Shown here one piece after another: positions 25,342 through 32,107 of a stretch of 32,107 nt of DNA; position 1 is the stretch's first letter, and each line of letters opens with the position of its first letter. The translations under genes and the position numbers were made by a program. The stretch comes from Crocinitomicaceae bacterium (lineage in GTDB: Bacteria > Bacteroidota > Bacteroidia > Flavobacteriales_D > CAJJDF01). The notes under the pieces were generated by a model, which made no database searches, had not been told where the DNA came from, and worked only from the letters and a program-made list of their open reading frames with translations. Location of the stretch: assembly GCA_024639505.1 (NCBI GenBank), contig JAHEIE010000023.1, forward strand, positions 32 to 32,138, written 5' to 3'.

Positions 25342-27267
25342 TTAACTCAATAGCTCAACCGTTTCTTCCCACAGCCCTTCTTTTTCCGAAAGAGAATTTT
25401 TAAGCTCTTTGTATTCTTCAATTATTTGATTTGCTTTTTCCTCGTCAGAATAATCTAGATTGAGCATTTTGGCATCATATTCTTTGATTTTCTCCTCTAG
25501 CTTCTCAATTTCTCTCTCAAGTTTCTGTACTTTGTTTTGAAGTTTTTTCTGTTCTTTTTGTTCTTCGTAACTCAGTTTGGCTTCTTCTTTTTCTTCCTTT
25601 TTTTCTTCAATTACTTCAGCCTTTTTCTTTCCAGTATTCTCAAATAAGGCAATGCTTTCTTTTTTCTTTCTCTTAAGAAAACTACTTACATCCTCGTGAT
25701 GAACGCTTATTTGTTCGTTGTTAATTTCAAACACTCTATTGGTTAGCATATCCAAGAAATCTCTGTCGTGAGATACCACCAAGAGAGTTCCATCAAACTT
25801 CATTAGCGCATCTTTCAGTACATTTTTACTCGCAATATCTAAGTGATTGGTTGGCTCATCCAAAATAAGAAAGTTGTGAGGTTCGAGGAGTAGTTTACAC
25901 AAAGCTAGTCGAGTTTTTTCTCCACCCGATAGCACTTTCACCTTTTTGTCTTGATCTTCTCCACTGAATAAAAATGAACCCAAAATATTTCGAACTTTTG
26001 TTCTCATGTCCCCGACAGCAATGTCATCTATCGTTTCAAAAATCGTTTTGTTTCCATTTAGTTTTTCTGCTTCGTCTTGTGCAAAATAACCTACCGAAAT
26101 GTTGTGCCCAAGCTCTAATTCTCCTCCTTGGTAATTTTCATCCCCTACCAACAATTTGATGATGGTGGTTTTTCCTACTCCATTTTTCCCAATCAATGAA
26201 ATCCTGTCCTGGGCGTTAATCATCAAATCTGCGTTGTTCAGAATTTTTTTGTCGGGAAATTCTTTGGTAAGTCCCTCAAATTTGGCAGCAAATTTTCCAG
26301 ATCTTGGCGCAGGCTGAAATCTAAAATTGAGTCCTCCGGAATCTACCTGATCCACTTCTACAATTTCTAGTTTATCCAGTTTTTTTATCAACGACTGAGC
26401 AAAAGCAGCTTTGTTCTTTTTTGCTCTAAATTTATTGATGAGCTCCTCCGTTTCTTTGATGTACTTTTCTTGATTTTTGGCAGCAGCCTTTTGCACGATC
26501 AATTCCTCTTCTCGAATTACTTTGTATTTGGAGTAAGAAAATTTGTAATCATAAATTTTTCCGGCATTTATCTCAATTGTTCTGTTGGTTACAAAGTCCA
26601 GAAATGCTCTGTCGTGCGAAATAAGAATGATAGCTCCGTTATAGTTTTTAAGAAAATCTTCTAACCATTGTATCGATTCTATATCGAGGTGATTGGTTGG
26701 CTCATCTAACAAAAGAACATCAGGCTGTTCCAACAAAATTTTACACAACTCCACTCTCATTTTCCACCCTCCAGAAAACTCACTCATTTTTCGTTCAAAA
26801 TCGGGAGAGTTAAACCCAAGACCAAGTAAAAATTTCTCTATGTTTTCTCTCATGTTAAAACCACCTTGGAGAGAAAACTGTTCATTTAGTTCATTCAACT
26901 CTTCAATGAGTTGCATGTAAGAATCACTTTCGTAGTCGGTTCTGGTTTGTAACAAGTGATTGATTTCATCTAGCCTTTGCTCAATGGTGGTTATTTTGGA
27001 ATTAGCGCTCTCCACTTCGTCAATGATCCGGGCTCCATTGTTGTGCTTCATTTCTTGCGGCAAATACCCAATAGTTACTCCTTTTTGTGAGCTAACAGTT
27101 CCGCCAGAGGGAGGAAGCAATCCCATTATTGCCTTGAGCATTGTAGATTTTCCTGCGCCATTTTTACCAACAAGGCCAATTCGGTCCTTTTTGTCAATCA
27201 TAAATGACACATTATCAAAGAGATCCTTGCCTCCTAAAAACACCGAAAGATTATTTACTGAAACCAT
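25342..27267 (-). CDS. ABC-F family ATPase (translation factor type)
   Basis: Soluble tandem ABC protein with no membrane domain; ABC-F proteins bind the ribosomal E site and relieve stalling or protect against antibiotics. The 641 residues contain two ATPase domains. The first has Walker A GKNGAGKST (34-42), signature SGGW and LLLDEPTNHLDIES; the second has Walker A GKNGVGKTT, signature LSGGE and LILDEPTNHLDIAS. A linker with Arg/Lys-rich helices lies between (RAKKNKAAFAQSLIKKLDKL). A C-terminal coiled coil (about 545-641, Lys/Glu-rich) resembles Uup-type members. I cannot say which ABC-F subfamily; a housekeeping role is more likely than drug resistance. The start lies four bases after a TACCTTTG promoter element. 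Confidence 0.94.
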   Translation of the reverse strand: MVSVNNLSVFLGGKDLFDNVSFMIDKKDRIGLVGKNGAGKSTMLKAIMGLLPPSGGTVSSQKGVTIGYLPQEMKHNNGARIIDEVESANSKITTIEQRLDEINHLLQTRTDYESDSYMQLIEELNELNEQFSLQGGFNMRENIEKFLLGLGFNSPDFERKMSEFSGGWKMRVELCKILLEQPDVLLLDEPTNHLDIESIQWLEDFLKNYNGAIILISHDRAFLDFVTNRTIEINAGKIYDYKFSYSKYKVIREEELIVQKAAAKNQEKYIKETEELINKFRAKKNKAAFAQSLIKKLDKLEIVEVDQVDSGGLNFRFQPAPRSGKFAAKFEGLTKEFPDKKILNNADLMINAQDRISLIGKNGVGKTTIIKLLVGDENYQGGELELGHNISVGYFAQDEAEKLNGNKTIFETIDDIAVGDMRTKVRNILGSFLFSGEDQDKKVKVLSGGEKTRLALCKLLLEPHNFLILDEPTNHLDIASKNVLKDALMKFDGTLLVVSHDRDFLDMLTNRVFEINNEQISVHHEDVSSFLKRKKKESIALFENTGKKKAEVIEEKKEEKEEAKLSYEEQKEQKKLQNKVQKLEREIEKLEEKIKEYDAKMLNLDYSDEEKANQIIEEYKELKNSLSEKEGLWEETVELLS

Positions 27268-27271
27268 GCTG

Positions 27272-27279
27272 CAAAGGTA
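27272..27279 (-). promoter_or_regulatory. -7 element directly before the ABC-F start codon
   Basis: TACCTTTG on the minus strand, exact TAnnTTTG, followed by CAGC and the ATG. The nearest TTG upstream is 26 bases away, longer than ideal. Predicts a leaderless or very short leader, as for the beta-barrel gene at 18919. Confidence 0.5.
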
Positions 27280-27366
27280 GGTAAAGGTTTCTGTTTATTA
27301 AAGCACAATAAGTAAATGAACTTTTGACACTTATCTGTGTACAGATTCTCATAAACAAAATCCATT

Positions 27367-28224
27367 ATGAAAAAAACAACGTTTCTATTGATGCTCATCT
27401 CTTCCGTCACTTTTGGTCAAACCAAAAAAATATTTCACAAAAGTCACAGTGGTAAACCGGAGACAATTTTCCTTGATGAAAAAAATAATTTTGGACCCGG
27501 AATGGCTCCAGTTCGATACAGAACTCCCGAGAGCAACATCAAATTAAATTATATAAAAACAAATTATCACGTTTATCCTAAGGTTATTCTCGACAGAGCA
27601 AATAAAACAATGCGTTTTCACGACACCAAAGACTCGCTTATTGGCTGCGATAGAGATTACAGAGAATACCTCAATCATGGTTCGTTAGTTTTTGATGTGG
27701 TGACTTCCGAGTTTTGGGTGTATCAATTGTATTTTTTTCGATGGGATAAATCACAAGCGAGAGCTGCCCGGTTTTTGGCAGTTTCAGATTCACTTCTTCA
27801 TTGGGAAACCAATCCAAGATTCATTCGGAATTCCAACAACTTTATAAGAGATGGCAATAATTATCGCATCTTAATGACATATCCTATTTTGGATTATTCA
27901 ATAACAAGAAATTTGAAACCAGAGCTAATAAATCCAAAAGAATCGTTTCCGATTATAATTGGAGATAAAATCAAGAAAAAAGAAAAAAAGAAGCGCAAAT
28001 TAATTCTCGAAGAGAATCAATTAGAAAAAGATAAAATTCAGGAAAACAATGACCAGAAAAAACAGGATGAATTGGTGCTTCTATCAAAGCCAAAAACTCC
28101 TCCTTTTGATTTGTGGTTAGTGTGGATGGGGATTTTCTTTTTTGTATTTTCCATCTTTATGTTTTTAGGTGTAAAACAAATTGTGAAAGAAGAGATAAAT
28201 AACTTAAACCTAAGAAATAAATGA
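27367..28224 (+). CDS. Unrecognised secreted protein with C-terminal membrane helix
   Basis: I do not recognise this 285-residue protein. It has a signal peptide (about 1-17, SVTFGQ), a globular part with many aromatic and basic residues (about 20-195), a charged Lys/Glu-rich probably coiled segment (about 200-235), and one membrane helix near the end (about 249-272, WLVWMGIFFFVFSIFMFLGV) with a short tail. The layout suggests a periplasmic domain tethered to the inner membrane. Its last codons overlap the start of the DoxX-like gene by 4 bp (ATGA), so the two are translationally coupled and may form a complex. Confidence 0.78.
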   Translation: MKKTTFLLMLISSVTFGQTKKIFHKSHSGKPETIFLDEKNNFGPGMAPVRYRTPESNIKLNYIKTNYHVYPKVILDRANKTMRFHDTKDSLIGCDRDYREYLNHGSLVFDVVTSEFWVYQLYFFRWDKSQARAARFLAVSDSLLHWETNPRFIRNSNNFIRDGNNYRILMTYPILDYSITRNLKPELINPKESFPIIIGDKIKKKEKKKRKLILEENQLEKDKIQENNDQKKQDELVLLSKPKTPPFDLWLVWMGIFFFVFSIFMFLGVKQIVKEEINNLNLRNK

Positions 28225-29345
28225 AAGGATTTTTGTGGGTTTTTACATCTGTATTTTGTCTCTTTTTCGTTGTTACTTTCGAGTTTGAATATTCTATTTT
28301 ACCCGAACTTTATAAATTAGTTAATCCATTTTTTGAGGCCTTAATTCGGTTTTCTGGAACTGTGTTTTTTGGCCTTGATTCTGATTTTAATTCCGAAATT
28401 TCGTCAGATTCATTGGGTCTTTTTGTTCATCTTTTCAATCTGTTTTTTATCTCTTTTGGGATGGCGCTCCTTGTAACAGAGGTTTTTATGTTTAATAGCG
28501 TAAATTTACGCCAAAAGTTATTGCAAATATTGATATACTACTTATCTTTACAACTGTTAATTTACGGCTTCGACAAGTTGTTTAAGGGTCAGTTTTTTTA
28601 TCCAGAACCCAATATTTTACATACAAATCTAAAGGATTTATCACCGGATATTTTGTACTGGAGTACAATGGGTATTTCCAGAGGATATTCTATGTTTTTG
28701 GGTGGGGCAGAGTTGCTTGTTGCTTTTTTGTTGTGGTTTCGAAACACCCGTTTGATAGGATTGATAATTGGAACAGGAATCATGATCAATGTTGTAGCCG
28801 TTAATTTTGGTTTTGATATTTCGGTGAAGGTGTATAGTTGCTTTTTGTTAGCCAGTTTTCTTTTGGTTTTAAGTCCTTATTTTTCATTTTTAATTTCAGT
28901 TTTTTCTCTAAAAATTCCTAGCGAATTCATACAAGTTCCGCAGCCAAATCCGAGATTCAATTTCAAACTGAAAAAGGTGATGAAATGGAGTGTAATTTGC
29001 TTGCTACTTGCTGAAGGATTCTTTCCTTATTTTTCCACTGGAAATTGGAATGACGATACGGCAAAAAGACCAAAATTTCATGGAGCCTATTCTGTTTTGC
29101 CCAATAGATTTGGTATAGAGAAACTCTACATACATCGAGCTGGTTATCTTATTTTGGAGGATGAAAATAAAGTCAAAGAAGATTTTCAGATGGAATTAGA
29201 CACCATGAATCAAGAAATCGTTTTATGGGATTACCGGAATAAAAAAGAATCGATGTGGCGATATATTTCTCAAGAAGACCGTTTAATATGTCTCTTTTCT
29301 AAAAGCGATTCTACTCAATATTTTCAATGCAAATTGATTCATTAA
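28221..29345 (+). CDS. DoxX-like multi-pass membrane protein with C-terminal soluble domain
   Basis: A 374-residue protein with about seven membrane helices. The stretch from GFDKLFKGQF through PDILYWSTMGISRGYSMFLGGAELL to MINVVAVNFGFDISVKVYS closely follows a Bacteroidota family of DoxX-like membrane proteins, in which a (P/F)-E-P motif, a G-x-x-E helix and N-x-x-x-(F/Y)-D are recurrent. The C-terminal 100 residues (FHGAYSVL ... YLILEDENKV ... EIVLWDY) form the beta-rich periplasmic domain usual in that family. Function is unknown; DoxX relatives are linked to quinone- or thiol-dependent redox steps. Coupled to the preceding gene by a 4-bp overlap. Confidence 0.75.
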   Translation: MKGFLWVFTSVFCLFFVVTFEFEYSILPELYKLVNPFFEALIRFSGTVFFGLDSDFNSEISSDSLGLFVHLFNLFFISFGMALLVTEVFMFNSVNLRQKLLQILIYYLSLQLLIYGFDKLFKGQFFYPEPNILHTNLKDLSPDILYWSTMGISRGYSMFLGGAELLVAFLLWFRNTRLIGLIIGTGIMINVVAVNFGFDISVKVYSCFLLASFLLVLSPYFSFLISVFSLKIPSEFIQVPQPNPRFNFKLKKVMKWSVICLLLAEGFFPYFSTGNWNDDTAKRPKFHGAYSVLPNRFGIEKLYIHRAGYLILEDENKVKEDFQMELDTMNQEIVLWDYRNKKESMWRYISQEDRLICLFSKSDSTQYFQCKLIH

Positions 29346-29422
29346 GTTTGAATTTTTGCTCCTTTAAGATTGAAAAAAGAGGGATTGGGTATCGGATTTT
29401 CATTAAAAACAAAAAAATATAA

Positions 29423-29430
29423 TATCTTTG
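29423..29430 (+). promoter_or_regulatory. Candidate -7 element of the Cys-rich mini-lipoprotein gene
   Basis: TATCTTTG, exact TAnnTTTG, 38 bases before the ATG at 29469. No clear TTG at the expected distance. Confidence 0.45.
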
Positions 29431-29468
29431 AGGGTAGAACTTCGCTTTAAAACGAAAAAAACCAAATT

Positions 29469-29687
29469 ATGAAAAGAATAGCTTTATTAGTAGGACTTAC
29501 TTTAGTGATTTTTGCATCTTGTAAAAAAGAATATTCTTGTGAATGTACAAGAACAGATTCTTCGAAAACATTACCAACGGATTCTTCTATAGAGACATTG
29601 AATGGGAAAAAGGCGGATGTAATTGAGTATTGTGAAAAAGGAGATACAACATATGGTACAATTACAATCAAATGTGAGGCAAAATAA
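29469..29687 (+). CDS. Small Cys-rich lipoprotein
   Basis: A 72-residue protein with a lipoprotein signal (Cys18 in FASCKK). The mature part is only about 54 residues and holds four further cysteines: Y-S-C-E-C (Cys24, Cys26), one near residue 56 (EYCEKG) and one near the end (IKCEAK). They could form two disulfides. The start KK-x-Y-x-C-x-C resembles many short Bacteroidota lipoproteins of unknown role. It has its own promoter element and a strong terminator 22 bp after the stop, so it is a single-gene transcript. The compact layout supports it as a real gene despite its size. Confidence 0.8.
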   Translation: MKRIALLVGLTLVIFASCKKEYSCECTRTDSSKTLPTDSSIETLNGKKADVIEYCEKGDTTYGTITIKCEAK

Positions 29688-29709
29688 CTTTATCGATTAA
29701 AACCATTTC

Positions 29710-29742
29710 AAAAGGAAAGAGCACGCTCTTTCCTTTTTTTTT
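29710..29742 (+). terminator. Rho-independent terminator after the mini-lipoprotein
   Basis: 12-bp stem (29710-29721 with 29726-29737), loop CACG, followed by a T-run to 29742. Just upstream of the DoxX-thioredoxin gene start. Confidence 0.9.
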
Positions 29743-29754
29743 GAAAGCATTTTT

Positions 29755-30624
29755 ATGAAATTTATCGTCAAATTTTACATAATAATTATCCTTGGAATAA
29801 CTGGTTTTTCTTTGGTTCAAAATTGTTTTGAGTTTGAACTTAAACTTTACGAAACCTACCTTACCCCTCACTTTTTATCTGGAGTTGTGGCAAGAGTTGT
29901 TCTTTCGCTCTATTTTGTAATTGCTTTGTTCTGGATGTTTGGCAAAGTATCTAGAATTATCAAAACCGCTACTCTTTTTCTTGTTTCACTTCCTATTTAC
30001 TTTTTTGTTTTTGATGTTTTGAAAGATGAAATCATTGTGCTTTCCACACTTTTTAATTTCTCATCAGGATTACAAATTCCGTTCTTTCTTCTTGGCCTCG
30101 TTGCAATAATTTTCGCTGGAAAGAATAGTTTTAGCTTTCTGCCAAATCATCTTTGGGTTCCCTTGACAAAATATTTTTTTTCTATAGGAATGATTGTAAT
30201 TGTTTTTGTAGCAAATCCTTTGTTTTTGGATGAATTCACTGATGAATCGCAACCCTTTGGCTCAGCCGAAATTTTAGAAAGCGAATTAGGCGAAATCTCA
30301 ACCGATACTGAGCTTAGAGCTTATTTTAGCACTTCCTGTCCGTATTGCGAAATGGCAGGTAAAAGACTCATGCTTTTGAAAAAAAATTACGCAAATTTTC
30401 CGAGTGTAAAGCTTTACTTTTTAGGAACGCAAGAAGGTGTAGATTGGTTTTTGGAGGATACAAAAACAGAGTTTGATTTCGAAATAATGGAAACCGAACA
30501 ATTCTTAAGAATAACAAGTGGATCCTTTCCCAAATTCATTCATATCAAGAATGGAACCCCTAATTTCCTGTACTCTGGAAGAACATTCAATTACCTTTCG
30601 CCCAATATTATTTCCCAGAAATAG
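29755..30624 (+). CDS. DoxX/MauE-like membrane protein with C-terminal thioredoxin domain (BT_3928-like)
   Basis: A 289-residue fusion. Residues 1-160 hold four to five membrane helices of the DoxX/MauE type. Residues about 175-285 are a thioredoxin fold with the active-site motif C195-P-Y-C198 in AYFSTSCPYCEMAGKRL; a cis-Pro position is SFPKF. CPYC is the glutaredoxin-type dipeptide. In Bacteroidota a family of DoxX proteins with this added domain is known by name (BT_3928) but not in detail; MauE- and VKOR-like relatives reoxidise or reduce periplasmic thiols. This protein is shorter than typical BT_3928 members (about 360-380). Its ATG comes 12 bp after the terminator of the mini-lipoprotein. 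Confidence 0.82.
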   Translation: MKFIVKFYIIIILGITGFSLVQNCFEFELKLYETYLTPHFLSGVVARVVLSLYFVIALFWMFGKVSRIIKTATLFLVSLPIYFFVFDVLKDEIIVLSTLFNFSSGLQIPFFLLGLVAIIFAGKNSFSFLPNHLWVPLTKYFFSIGMIVIVFVANPLFLDEFTDESQPFGSAEILESELGEISTDTELRAYFSTSCPYCEMAGKRLMLLKKNYANFPSVKLYFLGTQEGVDWFLEDTKTEFDFEIMETEQFLRITSGSFPKFIHIKNGTPNFLYSGRTFNYLSPNIISQK

Positions 30625-30697
30625 AATATAACCACAATTTCTTTCCTACTCATTTATCTTCTTTTTCTGCCTATTGTAAAATGAGAATAGTATCTTT

Positions 30698-32107
30698 ATG
30701 CAAATTTTTACAGCCTTGGAAAATCCTAAAAAATATACCGTAACAGCAGCACTTCCTTATGCTAACGGACCTTTGCATCTTGGTCATTTGGCCGGAGCTT
30801 ATTTGCCTGCCGATATCTATGTTCGTTATTTACGATTGAATAACCGCGATGTTGCATTCGTTTGTGGATCGGACGAACATGGTGCTGCCATAACTATAAG
30901 GGCCAAAAAAGAGGGAGTAACGCCTCAACAAATTGTTGATAAATACCACGAGATAAACAAAAAAGCTTTTCAAGACATTGGAATTGATTTTTCAATTTAT
31001 GACCGAACGTCCTCTTCGGAGCACCATAAAATGGCGCAAGATTTTTTCTTGGATTTGAACGAGAAAAATACGTTTACGAAGGAAACAAACGAACAATATT
31101 ATGACGAGGAAAACAATCAGTTTTTGGCTGATAGATACATCACAGGGGAATGTCCCAAATGTAATAATCCAAGTGCTTACGGAGATCAATGTGAAAAATG
31201 CGGAAGTGATTTAAGTCCTTTGGATTTGATAAATCCTGTTTCGGCAATTAGCGGAAACAAGCCTGTGCTGAAAGAAACATCTCACTGGTTTTTACCAATG
31301 GAAAGGCACGAAGAATGGCTAACTTCTTGGATACAAGAAGGAACACTTGATGGAAAACAATTACACAATCCTAAAGAATGGAAAAACCAAGTGACTGGGC
31401 AAGTGATGAGCTGGATTAATTCCGGACTAAAACCAAGAGCAATGACTCGCGACCTAGACTGGGGAGTGAAAGTACCACTCGAAAATGCCGAAGGAAAAGT
31501 TTTGTACGTATGGCTAGATGCCCCAATTGGTTATATCTCGGCAACAAAAAAATGGGCAGATTCTGAGGGAAAGAACTGGGAAGATTATTGGAAATTGAAT
31601 AATGAAACGGGTGAAGCAGAAACAAAATTGGTTCATTTCATTGGAAAAGATAACATAGTGTTTCACGCTATTATTTTTCCAATCTTGTTGAAACAGCAAG
31701 GAGAGTATGTGTTGCCAGACAATGTTCCTGCCAATGAATTTTTGAACTTAGAAGGAGACAAATTATCTACATCAAGAAATTGGGCAGTATGGCTTCATGA
31801 ATACCTAGAGGGATTTCCCGAAAAAGCGGATGAATTGAGGTATGTTCTTACTTCTATTTTACCCGAAAACAAGGATTCGGAATTTACATGGAAAGATTAC
31901 CAAGATAGAATAAACAATGAACTAGTTGCTATTTTTGGAAACTTCGTAAACCGAGTAGTTGTTCTTACAAATAAATACTACGATGGAGTAGTTCCAGAAT
32001 CAGCAGAAATACTAGATTCTGACAAAACAATTATAGAACAAGTAAAGAAAACGGCTATACAAATTGGCGAAAGTATAGAGGCATATCGATTCAGAGAGGC
32101 ACTTGCT
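30698..32107 (+). CDS. metG: Methionyl-tRNA synthetase, partial (C-terminus off window)
   Basis: Charges tRNA-Met for translation initiation and elongation. The first 470 codons are present and the frame is open to the last base; bacterial enzymes run to about 550-700 residues. The class I motif is H27-L-G-H30 in [12 protein letters not shown], the zinc knuckle is C152-x2-C155-x9-C165-x2-C168, and the KMSKS loop is K355-L-S-T-S359 in GDKLSTSRN. The start at 30698 gives the expected N-terminus before [13 protein letters not shown]; an ATG at 30681 is in another frame. The sequence TATCTTT directly before the ATG may be part of a close promoter, but this is weak. Confidence 0.97.
   Translation, partial: MQIFTALENPKKYTVTAALPYANGPLHLGHLAGAYLPADIYVRYLRLNNRDVAFVCGSDEHGAAITIRAKKEGVTPQQIVDKYHEINKKAFQDIGIDFSIYDRTSSSEHHKMAQDFFLDLNEKNTFTKETNEQYYDEENNQFLADRYITGECPKCNNPSAYGDQCEKCGSDLSPLDLINPVSAISGNKPVLKETSHWFLPMERHEEWLTSWIQEGTLDGKQLHNPKEWKNQVTGQVMSWINSGLKPRAMTRDLDWGVKVPLENAEGKVLYVWLDAPIGYISATKKWADSEGKNWEDYWKLNNETGEAETKLVHFIGKDNIVFHAIIFPILLKQQGEYVLPDNVPANEFLNLEGDKLSTSRNWAVWLHEYLEGFPEKADELRYVLTSILPENKDSEFTWKDYQDRINNELVAIFGNFVNRVVVLTNKYYDGVVPESAEILDSDKTIIEQVKKTAIQIGESIEAYRFREALA

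Overview
This is a low-GC, gene-dense stretch of a chromosome from a member of the Bacteroidota, most likely the Flavobacteriia or a close relative. The evidence is: promoter -7 elements of the form TAnnTTTG with a TTG near -33, A-rich leaders without Shine-Dalgarno sites, a TonB-dependent receptor paired with a DUF4249-type lipoprotein, many lipoproteins with an S-C lipobox followed by KK/E-rich linkers, and an OmpA-family protein with calcium-binding thrombospondin type 3 repeats. I see no tRNA, rRNA, CRISPR array, insertion sequence, phage gene or integration scar. No gene-free gap exceeds 300 bases.

Layout. 1-2877: a beta-oxidation locus on the minus strand (3-hydroxyacyl-CoA dehydrogenase/enoyl-CoA hydratase, cut by the window start) preceded by its MarR-type regulator, with two related inverted repeats that look like operators. 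2878-6884: a large unrecognised lipoprotein followed closely by a DUF5723-TSP3-OmpA outer-membrane protein. 6988-7946: a compact Fe-S operon (sufE, SufT-like, DUF2007-like). 8064-14634: envelope genes (AsmA-like, a DsbD with a doubled N-terminal domain, an M23 peptidase lipoprotein). 14705-18184: tyrS, rpoN and a PAP2-like membrane protein. 18191-19481: minus-strand beta-barrel protein and ssb. 19728-20084: a small zinc-ribbon protein. 20158-22064: two tandem Omp28-like lipoproteins with CxxC motifs, each followed by a near-identical terminator. 22136-27267, minus: DUF4249 lipoprotein, TonB-dependent receptor and an ABC-F ATPase. 27367-30624, plus: four poorly known envelope genes, including two DoxX-like membrane proteins, one fused to a thioredoxin domain. 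30698-end: metG, cut by the window end.

The genes mix housekeeping (tyrS, metG, rpoN, ssb, Fe-S assembly) with envelope biogenesis. A loose theme is extracytoplasmic thiol chemistry: DsbD with two periplasmic domains, two CxxC lipoproteins, a DoxX-thioredoxin fusion and a Cys-rich mini-lipoprotein. That these work together is inference only. Nothing here is clearly a new defence or mobile system. The most distinctive items are the paired operators around marR, the duplicated CxxC lipoprotein-plus-terminator unit, the 27.4-30.6 kb membrane-protein group, and two promoters placed so close to their start codons that the transcripts should be leaderless.
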